From the NCBI GenBank assembly GCA_017444705.1, contig JAFSWA010000052.1:1-7829 (forward strand): DNA of 7,829 nucleotides, in the 5' to 3' direction. Made by a program: the position numbers and the translations under genes. The notes beneath the pieces are model-generated. The model was not told the DNA's origin, made no database searches, and was given only the letters and a program-made list of their open reading frames with translations. This stretch comes from a bacterium. Its GTDB lineage: Bacteria > Cyanobacteriota > Vampirovibrionia > Gastranaerophilales > Gastranaerophilaceae. Shown piece after piece: positions 1-5,280 of this stretch. Within the stretch, counting starts at the first letter, position 1. Every line of letters begins with the position of its first letter.

Positions 1-193
1 AATTATTGTTCCTGCCTTATCCGTTGACAAAAACCATTACAGATTAGGCTACGGAAAAGGTTATTATGACAGGTTCTTAAATAATTTCTCTGTCCTGCCG
101 AAAACGCTTACTCCTATATTTTCAGAATTAATTATTGAAAAATTGCCAAGAGAAAGTCACGACAAAAAAATTGATATTATTATAACTGATTAA
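1..193 (+). CDS. 5-formyltetrahydrofolate cyclo-ligase, C-terminal fragment
   Basis: The reading frame is open from the left edge (first full codon at base 2) to a TAA at 191-193, giving about 63 C-terminal residues. It carries the diagnostic motif RLGYGKGYYDRFL (bases 41-79), the glycine- and tyrosine-rich substrate/ATP loop of the 5-FTHF cyclo-ligase (MTHFS, YgfA/FAU1) family. Further on is the C-terminal signature SHD...DIIITD, comparable to the family's HD..vd.IIT ending. The enzyme is a cytosolic protein that converts 5-formyl-THF to 5,10-methenyl-THF using ATP, recycling folate one-carbon units. The start and N-terminal half lie outside the window. The next gene begins 39 bases downstream with its own promoter-like sequence, so it is probably a separate transcription unit. 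The fragment looks intact rather than decayed. Confidence 0.9.
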   Translation, partial: IIVPALSVDKNHYRLGYGKGYYDRFLNNFSVLPKTLTPIFSELIIEKLPRESHDKKIDIIITD

Positions 194-197
194 TTAT

Positions 198-226
198 TTG
201 ATATAAAAAGTGTACTATGCTAATAT
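198..226 (+). promoter_or_regulatory. Sigma70-like promoter predicting a leaderless start
   Basis: TTGATA (198-203) is followed after exactly 17 bases by TAATAT (221-226). The next 6 bases are AAACGT, then the ATG at 233. With normal spacing from the -10 hexamer, transcription would start at or next to the A of that ATG. There is no SD-like purine run before the ATG. The hexamers are seen directly; the leaderless mode is inferred. Confidence 0.6.
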
Positions 227-232
227 AAACGT

Positions 233-1015
233 ATGGCAAGTATTTCGGTTGTTATTAATACATATAATGCACAGAGAGTTTTAAGGGAATGTTTAGCGGC
301 TCTTAAATTTGCTGATGAAATAATTGTTTGCGATATGTATTCTACGGATGATACAGTAAAAATAGCAAAAGAATTCGGCTGTAAAATTATTTACCACGAA
401 AAGGCAGACTGTGCGGAAGTTGCAAGAAATTGGGCTCATTCTCAAATATCAGGTGACTGGTTATTGGTTGTGGATTCTGATGAAATTGTTACTCCCGAAT
501 TAGCAAATTATCTTAAAACATTTAGTGAAAATAAAGACGGTTTTACGACACTATCTTTTCCCATTCAGGATTACGTTTGGGGAAAGCCTCTTCATTGTAT
601 GTACAGACATAGTGTAAAACGTTTTTGGAAAAAAGGTTGTGCGGAATATGAAGCTCACGTTCATGGCGGAGTAAAAACTCTTAACGGCAAAGATTTTAAG
701 GTTTCTCCCTCACGAAAAGAACTTGCACTGCAACATTATCACGTCGATTCAATTGAATCTTATCTTGAAAAAATCAACCGCTATACAACTTTGGAACAAA
801 TCAGATTTAAAAATAAAAATACAAAATTCTCTGTTTTTAAATTATTTGTTCGTCCCATTTATGAATTTTTCAAAATTTACATTTTAAAAAAGGGTTTTTT
901 AGACGGAATGACAGGTTTTATTTTTGCCGTTCTTCACGCACAATACAAATTCGTTCAACATGCAAAACTATATGAAATCGAATACAAAAAGAAAAATCCC
1001 AATTTGTTATATTAA
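233..1015 (+). CDS. Family 2 glycosyltransferase, WaaE/KdtX-like (LPS core type)
   Basis: This 260-residue protein has a GT-A fold. The N-terminal strand SISVVINTYN (residues 3-12) leads into FADEIIVCDMYSTDDT (26-41), the nucleotide-sugar binding segment typical of WaaE-like enzymes. ARNWA follows at about 64-68, and the metal-binding DSDE motif is at 81-84. The length matches the WaaE/KdtX group, which adds glucose or another hexose to the lipopolysaccharide inner core at the cytoplasmic face of the inner membrane. The C-terminal part (about 205-245) is aromatic and amphipathic (RPIYEFF, then GFLDGMTGF), as expected for membrane association in this group. The ATG at 233 was chosen because it opens the conserved first strand and sits 6 bases after the -10-like TAATAT. 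There is no SD. The TPM gene starts 2 bases after its stop, so the two are probably cotranscribed. Donor and acceptor sugars cannot be read from the sequence. Confidence 0.85.
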   Translation: MASISVVINTYNAQRVLRECLAALKFADEIIVCDMYSTDDTVKIAKEFGCKIIYHEKADCAEVARNWAHSQISGDWLLVVDSDEIVTPELANYLKTFSENKDGFTTLSFPIQDYVWGKPLHCMYRHSVKRFWKKGCAEYEAHVHGGVKTLNGKDFKVSPSRKELALQHYHVDSIESYLEKINRYTTLEQIRFKNKNTKFSVFKLFVRPIYEFFKIYILKKGFLDGMTGFIFAVLHAQYKFVQHAKLYEIEYKKKNPNLLY

Positions 1016-1017
1016 TT

Positions 1018-1755
1018 ATGAAAAAAACTGTTTTTAAAATTTTAATAATTATATTTGGAATATTTATTACAATACTCAACGGATTTTGTGCCGACATTGA
1101 TTTAAGCAGAAGTTTTGTCTCCGACGATGCAAATTTAATAGAGGAAAGACTTTACGAGCAGCTTAGCGACGTATTGAAAAATTTGCATAAAGAAACGGGC
1201 TGCGATATTGTTGTAGTTACTCTTGATTCACTCAAAAGAAATGAAAACTTTTCAACTGTTGAAAAACAGATAAAAACAGATTATCTGCTTGGAGGTAAAA
1301 AACGTGATAAATGGGTTATAATTACCGTAACAAAAACTCCGTACAAAATGGATATAAGAGTTGGAAAAGGGCTGAAAAAAGTTATTACGGGTTCAACCGT
1401 CAGAGGAATGAAGTTTGAATTTTTATTTAGCAGACTTAATAACTATCGAAATGAGGTGTTAAACACAAATCGTGCCGGACGTGATTTATACAATACAACA
1501 ATGTTTCTTGCGGAATTAGTCGCAGATAAAAACAATGCAAGACTTCACACTTCGGAGTTTGGAAATGAGATAATGGGCGATATTTCATATCTCTTAAACG
1601 GTACCCGACAAGTCTATTATCCTCAAACAGACCCGACTGAAAAATTTATAAGACGAAATAATCTTCATACGGTAATTGCACTTATTATTATCGGAGCTTT
1701 TCCGTTTTTATTCAGACATCATCGCAGACGCAGATTCAGACGCAGGAGGTTTTAG
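1018..1755 (+). CDS. TPM-domain secreted/membrane protein with arginine-rich tail
   Basis: The protein has 245 residues. Residues 1-25 are a signal peptide or anchor: MKKTVFK, then a long hydrophobic run ending GFCAD. Residues about 33-175 resemble the TPM domain (YgcG/Psb32 family): VSDDANLI, then the helix LIEERLYEQLSDVLKNLHKE, the strand CDIVVVTLDSL and the central strand KWVIITVTKTPYKMDIRVGKGLK, where an ivi...r.iri..G.Gl pattern is typical. A second membrane span lies at about 217-232, so the TPM domain should be extracytoplasmic and the C-terminus cytoplasmic. The last 13 residues are almost entirely His, Arg and Phe. TPM proteins have been linked to phosphatase activity and photosystem II repair in plants and cyanobacteria, but most bacterial members have no proven role. 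The ATG lies 2 bases after the glycosyltransferase stop with no SD, which suggests translational coupling. The stop overlaps the convergent polymerase stop by 4 bases. Confidence 0.75.
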   Translation: MKKTVFKILIIIFGIFITILNGFCADIDLSRSFVSDDANLIEERLYEQLSDVLKNLHKETGCDIVVVTLDSLKRNENFSTVEKQIKTDYLLGGKKRDKWVIITVTKTPYKMDIRVGKGLKKVITGSTVRGMKFEFLFSRLNNYRNEVLNTNRAGRDLYNTTMFLAELVADKNNARLHTSEFGNEIMGDISYLLNGTRQVYYPQTDPTEKFIRRNNLHTVIALIIIGAFPFLFRHHRRRRFRRRRF

Positions 1756-2975
1756 TCAATATCCTTAGGGGACGTTAAAAAACCTTGTTTAAACGGTATA
1801 TCTTTTGTCGTAAAACCGGTTCTTACCACATTTTTCCCGTATTTTTTTTCTAACTTATCAAGAGCTTTACCCAACTTTTCATGCGGAATTTTATCCGGAT
1901 TTTTCTCAAATAAATTTATCTGTTCATTCTCCAACAAAATAAAATCTTCAAGCACAATACCTATACTTCTGTATAAAATATCAGGCTGATAAAGATTTTC
2001 AAGTTCTTTAAAGGCTACTTTTGAAACATCAAATTCAAAATTAGTCGGATATTCAAGTTTTGATTTTACATAATAGGTTTGAAAATCCTTTGTTTTCAGC
2101 AAAAGTCCGATAGTCGAACATTTTGAATTTATCTTACGCAATCTTGAACATGTTTCGTGAATATGAATTTGAAGCTCATTTTTTAAATATTTTAAATCAG
2201 AACTGAATTCACTAAAAGACTTTGAGTCACTTATTGATTTAGGCAAAGTTCTCTCATTGGTAACAGGTGATAATACTTTCCCTAAAAGCTCGTATTTTGT
2301 AAAAATACCGTTTTTTCCAAATCGTTGTTTTATCCATTCATCATCTTTTTGCACGAAGTCATAAGCCGTTTTTATACAGTAGCTATTCAGTTTTTTGCTC
2401 AATCGTCTGCCGAAGCCCCAGACATCTTCCACATTTGAAATTTTTAAAATATTATCAATATGCTGTTTCCCGACAAGTTTTATATGAGTTTTAGTATTTT
2501 TTGAGTAATCACTTGCGAGTTTTGCAAGAGTTTTTGAGCGGCTTATTCCTATGCTTACGGGGATTTCAACCTCATCCCAAATTTTTTCTCTTATGTAATT
2601 TGCGAGTTCAAAATAATTCATTTTGTAGGATTTTACAAGTCCTGTCATATCAACAAATGCTTCATCAATAGAATAAACTTGTACAAAAGGACTGACATTT
2701 TTTAAAATCGACATAACTTGTTTTGAGGTAACAGTATATAGGTAATGGTCAGCATTAATATATATCCCTGAGGGAAATTGCTTTTTTGCTTGAAAAAGAG
2801 GCATCCCCATTAAAACTCCGAGTTTTTTCGCTTCTTTTGAACGTGCAATAACACAACCCCTGTCACCTGAAACAACACTTACCGGTTTTCCCCGCAAAGA
2901 TTTATCCCGCGTTTGTTCACATGAAACAAAAAAACTGTCACAATCTATCAATGCTATGTATTTTTGATTAATCAT
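1752..2975 (-). CDS. Y-family translesion DNA polymerase (UmuC/DinB-like)
   Basis: The 407-residue protein is complete. Catalytic signatures are ALIDCDSFFVSCE (residues 8-20; D11 metal ligand, with F16 aligning with the Pol IV steric-gate Phe), GCVIARSKEAKKLG (40-53) and YSIDEAFVD (101-109; D104 and E105 ligands). The helix-hairpin-helix VWGFGRRLSKKL is at 185-196. The little-finger domain starts with SISDSKSF, a UmuC-type motif. QINLF at 352-356 fits the beta-clamp binding consensus QLxLF. The length lies between E. coli DinB (351) and UmuC (422), and the GCVIARS and SISxSxSF motifs favour the UmuC side. It would copy past damaged template bases. No umuD-like partner is seen within the window, and no LexA box was recognised. 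The ATG at 2975 has no SD; a TACAAT hexamer lies exactly 6 bases upstream. It is convergent with the TPM gene. Confidence 0.92.
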   Translation of the reverse strand: MINQKYIALIDCDSFFVSCEQTRDKSLRGKPVSVVSGDRGCVIARSKEAKKLGVLMGMPLFQAKKQFPSGIYINADHYLYTVTSKQVMSILKNVSPFVQVYSIDEAFVDMTGLVKSYKMNYFELANYIREKIWDEVEIPVSIGISRSKTLAKLASDYSKNTKTHIKLVGKQHIDNILKISNVEDVWGFGRRLSKKLNSYCIKTAYDFVQKDDEWIKQRFGKNGIFTKYELLGKVLSPVTNERTLPKSISDSKSFSEFSSDLKYLKNELQIHIHETCSRLRKINSKCSTIGLLLKTKDFQTYYVKSKLEYPTNFEFDVSKVAFKELENLYQPDILYRSIGIVLEDFILLENEQINLFEKNPDKIPHEKLGKALDKLEKKYGKNVVRTGFTTKDIPFKQGFLTSPKDID

Positions 2976-2981
2976 AATAAA

Positions 2982-2987
2982 ATTGTA
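2982..2987 (-). promoter_or_regulatory. -10-like hexamer for the polymerase gene, leaderless geometry
   Basis: Read on the - strand, TACAAT (5 of 6 matches to TATAAT) is followed by TTTATT and then the ATG at 2975. No good -35 is present: at 17 bases upstream there is only the T-tract of the neighbouring terminator. The 6-base spacing equals that of the glycosyltransferase promoter. In such AT-rich sequence a chance match is quite possible. Confidence 0.35.
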
Positions 2988-3003
2988 ATATATTTCTTAA
3001 AAT

Positions 3004-3043
3004 AAAAAAAGGGCGGAGGTTCGTTTGACCCTCCGCCCTTTTT
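3004..3043. terminator. Strong bidirectional intrinsic terminator
   Basis: The arm GGGCGGAGG (3011-3019) pairs perfectly with CCTCCGCCC (3030-3038). An A7 tract on the left and T5 on the right extend the stem and provide a U-run in either direction. It is by far the most GC-rich element in the intergenic region. It lies just past the stop of the small membrane gene (3049), so its main job is probably to end that - strand transcript and any readthrough from the phage late operon before the polymerase gene. Confidence 0.9.
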
Positions 3044-3048
3044 GTCTG

Positions 3049-3138
3049 TTATTTCTTTCTGTTATAATAATACGATGTAGCTAAAAGAAGTATTATAAAT
3101 ATTGTAAAGAATACCCAGAAAAACTGTATTATTGTCAT
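3049..3138 (-). CDS. 29-residue single-span membrane peptide gene
   Basis: A short frame runs from the ATG at 3136-3138 to the TAA at 3049-3051. The peptide begins MTIIQFFWVFFTIF, continues through ILLLATS and ends YYYNRKK. Residues about 3-21 form one hydrophobic helix; the only charged residues are R and KK at the C-terminus, which predicts that end inside. Its expression signals are unusually complete for such a short frame. They are TTTACA-N18-TATAAT upstream (3170-3199), an SD-like GAGGAAG about 5 to 8 bases before the ATG, and the GC-rich terminator starting within a few bases of the stop. I do not recognise a family. It could be a phage lysis accessory, a lysogeny-expressed membrane peptide, a small host membrane protein or a type I toxin-like peptide. 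Its side of the prophage boundary is uncertain. Confidence 0.65.
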   Translation of the reverse strand: MTIIQFFWVFFTIFIILLLATSYYYNRKK

Positions 3139-3169
3139 GTTTTCTTCCTCATTCCTCAGTACATTTTTT

Positions 3170-3199
3170 ATTATAACATTATTTTGCCGAATTTGTAAA
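3170..3199 (-). promoter_or_regulatory. Sigma70-like promoter for the 29-residue gene
   Basis: On the - strand, TTTACA (3194-3199; 5 of 6 matches to TTGACA) is followed after 18 bases by a perfect TATAAT (3170-3175). The predicted start near 3163 leaves a leader of about 25 bases containing the SD. The -35 lies inside the 3' end of the amidase gene, so the small gene could be transcribed when the late operon is silent. Confidence 0.6.
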
Positions 3200-3676
3200 T
3201 TTTAAAATATACCACTTTATCTTTTGCCTCAGAAAATCACCAACTTCACAGGTTTTTACATTCGGATAACATGGCAAATATGTTATATCAATTTTTCCGT
3301 GAGAAGATGTTTTCGGGTAGAGCATGCCAAATTCATAATGGGTCATGCAATATCTCGGATTTATTTTATATCTTATGCAAAGTGCGGCACAATATGCCAA
3401 CATACTTTCAAGCTGAATTTTTGTAATCGGGGCATATCCGACATTTTCAGGCGAAGTATATCCTCCCATTGCACAAAGAGCCACCCCTATCGAGCCGGTA
3501 TTTCCACCCCCGCAATGCTTTGCATATGCTCCGTCTGAACAGTTCAAATTATCCTCAGGTTTATATTTCCCGTAATGAAGATTCCCCTCTTTATCAAAAA
3601 GATAATGATAAAATTTCTTTTCAAAATCGCTCGGAAAATAATTTCCGGCTGACCAATGCATTATTATTCGTCTCAT
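3179..3676 (-). CDS. Phage endolysin, N-acetylmuramoyl-L-alanine amidase (Amidase_2-like)
   Basis: This single-domain protein has 165 residues, similar in size to T7 lysozyme. Features of the zinc-dependent Amidase_2/PGRP fold are IIMHWSAG with zinc ligand H7, YHYLFDKEGN (23-32), HCGGGNTGSIGVAL (54-67, matching the family pattern H.GG.N..SIGi.l), MTHYEFG with ligand H113, and KID in the position of the third ligand (D130). It would cleave the bond between N-acetylmuramic acid and L-alanine in peptidoglycan at lysis. No signal peptide is present, so release should depend on a holin. A candidate holin ends 12 bases upstream. The ATG at 3676 follows an excellent SD, GGGGGG at 3684-3689, overlapping the preceding stop. 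Eight cysteines in 165 residues is unusual. It is the last recognisable gene of the late operon. Confidence 0.88.
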   Translation of the reverse strand: MRRIIMHWSAGNYFPSDFEKKFYHYLFDKEGNLHYGKYKPEDNLNCSDGAYAKHCGGGNTGSIGVALCAMGGYTSPENVGYAPITKIQLESMLAYCAALCIRYKINPRYCMTHYEFGMLYPKTSSHGKIDITYLPCYPNVKTCEVGDFLRQKIKWYILKFTNSAK

Positions 3677-3683
3677 ATTAAAT

Positions 3684-3689
3684 CCCCCC
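3684..3689 (-). promoter_or_regulatory. G6 ribosome binding site of the endolysin
   Basis: Read on the - strand, TAGGGGGGATTTAATATG contains the holin stop (TAG), a G6 run and the endolysin ATG 7 bases later. Overlap of the stop with the SD suggests that translation of the two lysis genes is coordinated. Confidence 0.7.
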
Positions 3690-3892
3690 TATATTATAAA
3701 AAATTTGTGAATAAGAATCGGTAAAATTATACTTGCCAATAAACCAAAACCGTAAAATATCCAGTATTTATTTTCCAAAAACTTAACCCTTTTCTCCAAA
3801 TCTTTTATCTGTGAACGGCATATTAAACAATTATTCTTAATAACTTTTATATCGGAATACATTTCAAGTTCCTGCGTAGGAGTGAGCGTCAA
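3689..3892 (-). CDS. Putative XhlA-like holin (coiled coil plus one membrane span)
   Basis: The preferred frame starts at a TTG (3890-3892), 8 bases after a G6 run and 1 base after the DUF1353 stop, and encodes 67 residues. An alternative is the ATG at 3860-3862 (57 residues) with AGGA 7 bases before it. The frame is open further upstream, to an ATG at 3958, but that start would overlap DUF1353 by 65 bases and is less likely. The protein has a heptad-like charged helix, SQIKDLEKRVKFLENK, followed by WIFYGFGLLASIILPILIHKFF, a single C-terminal span. This layout, short coiled coil then terminal span next to an amidase, is that of XhlA-type (haemolysin XhlA) phage holin proteins. It would act in the inner membrane to release the endolysin. 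A CLIC pair of cysteines precedes the coiled coil. Membrane position and context support holin; sequence identity alone is weak. Confidence 0.65.
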   Translation of the reverse strand: MTLTPTQELEMYSDIKVIKNNCLICRSQIKDLEKRVKFLENKYWIFYGFGLLASIILPILIHKFFII

Positions 3893-3893
3893 A

Positions 3894-4388
3894 TTAATCA
3901 CCCCCCAAAGTTTTCCATTGCTTTGAGTTGAAAAAAGTTTGATAAAAATCAACTGCAAAACTCATAAAATTAGCCTTTAAAACATTAGTTTTTTCATCTT
4001 TTAATATCTCTCTAAAAATCAAAGATGTCAGTTTTCTGTATTCTGAGGGAGTAATTGATTTTTCTAAAATATATTTATATATATAAAGTTTATGTTCAAG
4101 CATAAAATCATGAACCATTGACGCTAAAAGATAATTGTTATCCTTTGATTGACCGAAAACAAAAAGGCTCTTAGGAATATCTGCACCATTCCAAATATAG
4201 CCTTTCGGAATTTCAAACTCAAAATCTAATCTGTTCTTTTTTTCTGTTATCGCTACTTTTACTGAATTTGAAAGTATAAACGGATACTTCTTTTTGGATT
4301 TTATTACAAAATCAGGGTCATCTTTATCGATAACCCTGATTTTTACAATAGGCAGCCTGCTAAAATTAACCTCAATTTTTCTTGTCAT
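3894..4388 (-). CDS. DUF1353-family phage protein
   Basis: The protein has 164 residues. The middle holds the DUF1353 pattern: FEIPKGYIWNGADIPKSLF (58-76), corresponding to the family's ip.Gf.tD.aSiP, then NNYLLASMVHDFML (84-97) with the conserved HD pair (H93, D94). The C-terminal helical part (about 110-155) is typical of members that continue with a helix-rich segment. DUF1353 proteins are common in tailed-phage late regions near tail-fibre and lysis genes; a precise role is not established. The ATG at 4388 overlaps the upstream stop by one base (TGATG) and is preceded by GGAGG at 6 bases spacing, so translation is coupled. A G6 run sits in its last codons and doubles as the SD for the following gene. 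Confidence 0.75.
   Translation of the reverse strand: MTRKIEVNFSRLPIVKIRVIDKDDPDFVIKSKKKYPFILSNSVKVAITEKKNRLDFEFEIPKGYIWNGADIPKSLFVFGQSKDNNYLLASMVHDFMLEHKLYIYKYILEKSITPSEYRKLTSLIFREILKDEKTNVLKANFMSFAVDFYQTFFNSKQWKTLGGD
3901..3906 (-). promoter_or_regulatory. G6 ribosome binding site within the DUF1353 3' end
   Basis: On the - strand TTTGGGGGGTGATTAATTTG holds the last codons of DUF1353 (TTG GGG GGT GAT TAA), an SD-like G6 run, and 8 bases later the TTG proposed as the holin start. It mirrors the endolysin's G6 site. Confidence 0.5.
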
Positions 4389-4762
4389 CAGTTACCTCCG
4401 GCAATTTCCGGAAATACGATACATTCAGGCATCTCTTCAAATTCTGCGGGAATAAGATTTATCGCTAATTCTCCCGTTCCGTCCTCTATCATAATTCCCC
4501 ATTTATAAGTACCTACGTCCTCACCTCCGTCAACGCTCAATGCATCTGTATCCGTTGTTGTAAGTTTAAAATCAATAGTTCCGTTACTTATTGTAACTGT
4601 TTTATTTACCGGTGCGTCGTAATCCTTTGCAGACTCATCTTTTTTTATTACAAGCCTTGCAGTATATGAATTAAAAACTTCCGGCAAATCTTCTATTATA
4701 AATTCACCAGTTGTACCTTTTCTTATTTTCATAAGCAAATTTTTATCTATATTAAACGCCAT
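4388..4762 (-). CDS. Small beta-rich phage baseplate/appendage-like protein
   Basis: The protein has 124 residues. Its pattern is KIRKGTTGEFIIEDLPEVFNSY.ARLVIKKD (about 12-41), then alternating strands, an FKLTTTDTDAL segment, and GTYKWGIMIEDGTGEL (about 84-99). This layout of a beta-sandwich with G.T..F.i, a.l.ikk and y.w.I.i.dg resembles the N-terminal domain of baseplate upper proteins (BppU-like) and similar small virion proteins. It lies between fibre genes and lysis genes, which fits a structural part of the appendage or a plug to the baseplate. The ATG at 4762 is chosen because GAGGA lies 7 bases upstream; the upstream stop is 3 bases away. There is no enzymatic motif. The family assignment rests on pattern only. 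Confidence 0.5.
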   Translation of the reverse strand: MAFNIDKNLLMKIRKGTTGEFIIEDLPEVFNSYTARLVIKKDESAKDYDAPVNKTVTISNGTIDFKLTTTDTDALSVDGGEDVGTYKWGIMIEDGTGELAINLIPAEFEEMPECIVFPEIAGGN

Positions 4763-4765
4763 AAA

Positions 4766-5266
4766 CTAATCCTCATCTGTATTTTCTAAACTTATTTTTT
4801 CAAAAAGCAAAAGGCTTCTTGCCTCTTTTCTTGTTTGAAAAGCTGATTCTTGAAATTCCAAAAGCCGGTTTTGCAGACTTCTTAAAGTTTCCTCATCCAT
4901 AACAACCGCATTTTCTTCAAGTTCAGTCATATCCCAGATTTTCGCAGGTAAAATTCCGCTCTGCAAAAGTCCTTGATAAAGACTCGTCCACTCAAATTTA
5001 TAAATATGACCCTCAAACTCAATAGGAGTTTGGCTTGCGAGATAATATAACTCATCGAGTTTATCGAGTTCGTCTTTTATCTCTTCTATACGCTTTTTAT
5101 TTATATATTCTTCACTTTGCACCAAATCAATAATTTGATTATTCTTTATCGAAAATCTGTCTCTGTATTTTACAAATTCCTTATAATCAATATCAACAAA
5201 TTGAGAATCTTGAAATTCCCAATCCGCAAAGTCAGTTAAAACATCATTGTTTATTTTTACATACAT
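4766..5266 (-). CDS. DUF4376-like tail-fibre-associated protein
   Basis: With the ATG at 5266 the protein has 166 residues; a GTG at 5275 is in frame but forms part of the SD (GAGGTG, 6 to 8 bases before the ATG), so it is rejected. The first third is acidic and aromatic (NNDVLTDFADWEF). A charged helix KKRIEEIKDELDKLDELY follows, then FEGHIYKFEWTS, a G-h-y-k-f segment. The last third reads WDMTELEENAVVMDEETLRSLQNRL, then ESAFQTRKEARSL. This order, a GH..k... strand then a W...dg..v.l...el..l helix, is like the DUF4376 domain found next to phage fibre genes and thought to help fibre assembly. Its place directly after the fibre gene supports that. The role as a chaperone or a structural subunit cannot be decided here. 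Confidence 0.6.
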   Translation of the reverse strand: MYVKINNDVLTDFADWEFQDSQFVDIDYKEFVKYRDRFSIKNNQIIDLVQSEEYINKKRIEEIKDELDKLDELYYLASQTPIEFEGHIYKFEWTSLYQGLLQSGILPAKIWDMTELEENAVVMDEETLRSLQNRLLEFQESAFQTRKEARSLLLFEKISLENTDED

Positions 5267-5280
5267 TTTTATCACCTCTC

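Noticed and set aside
3224..3681. Two + strand open frames opposite the endolysin gene
   Set aside because: They lie fully on the antisense of a well-supported amidase gene, have no SD and show no recognisable domain.
3693..3698. TATAAT on the - strand upstream of the endolysin SD
   Set aside because: No convincing -35 at 16 to 18 bases. It lies in AT-rich membrane-span codons of the holin gene and is likely chance.
3893..3958. Longer holin form starting at the ATG at 3958
   Set aside because: It would overlap DUF1353 by 65 bases in another frame, while SD-supported TTG (3892) and ATG (3862) starts give a normal XhlA-like length.
4325..4336. Palindrome TTATCGATAA in the DUF1353 gene
   Set aside because: Short, inside coding sequence, with no promoter nearby; expected by chance in AT-rich DNA.
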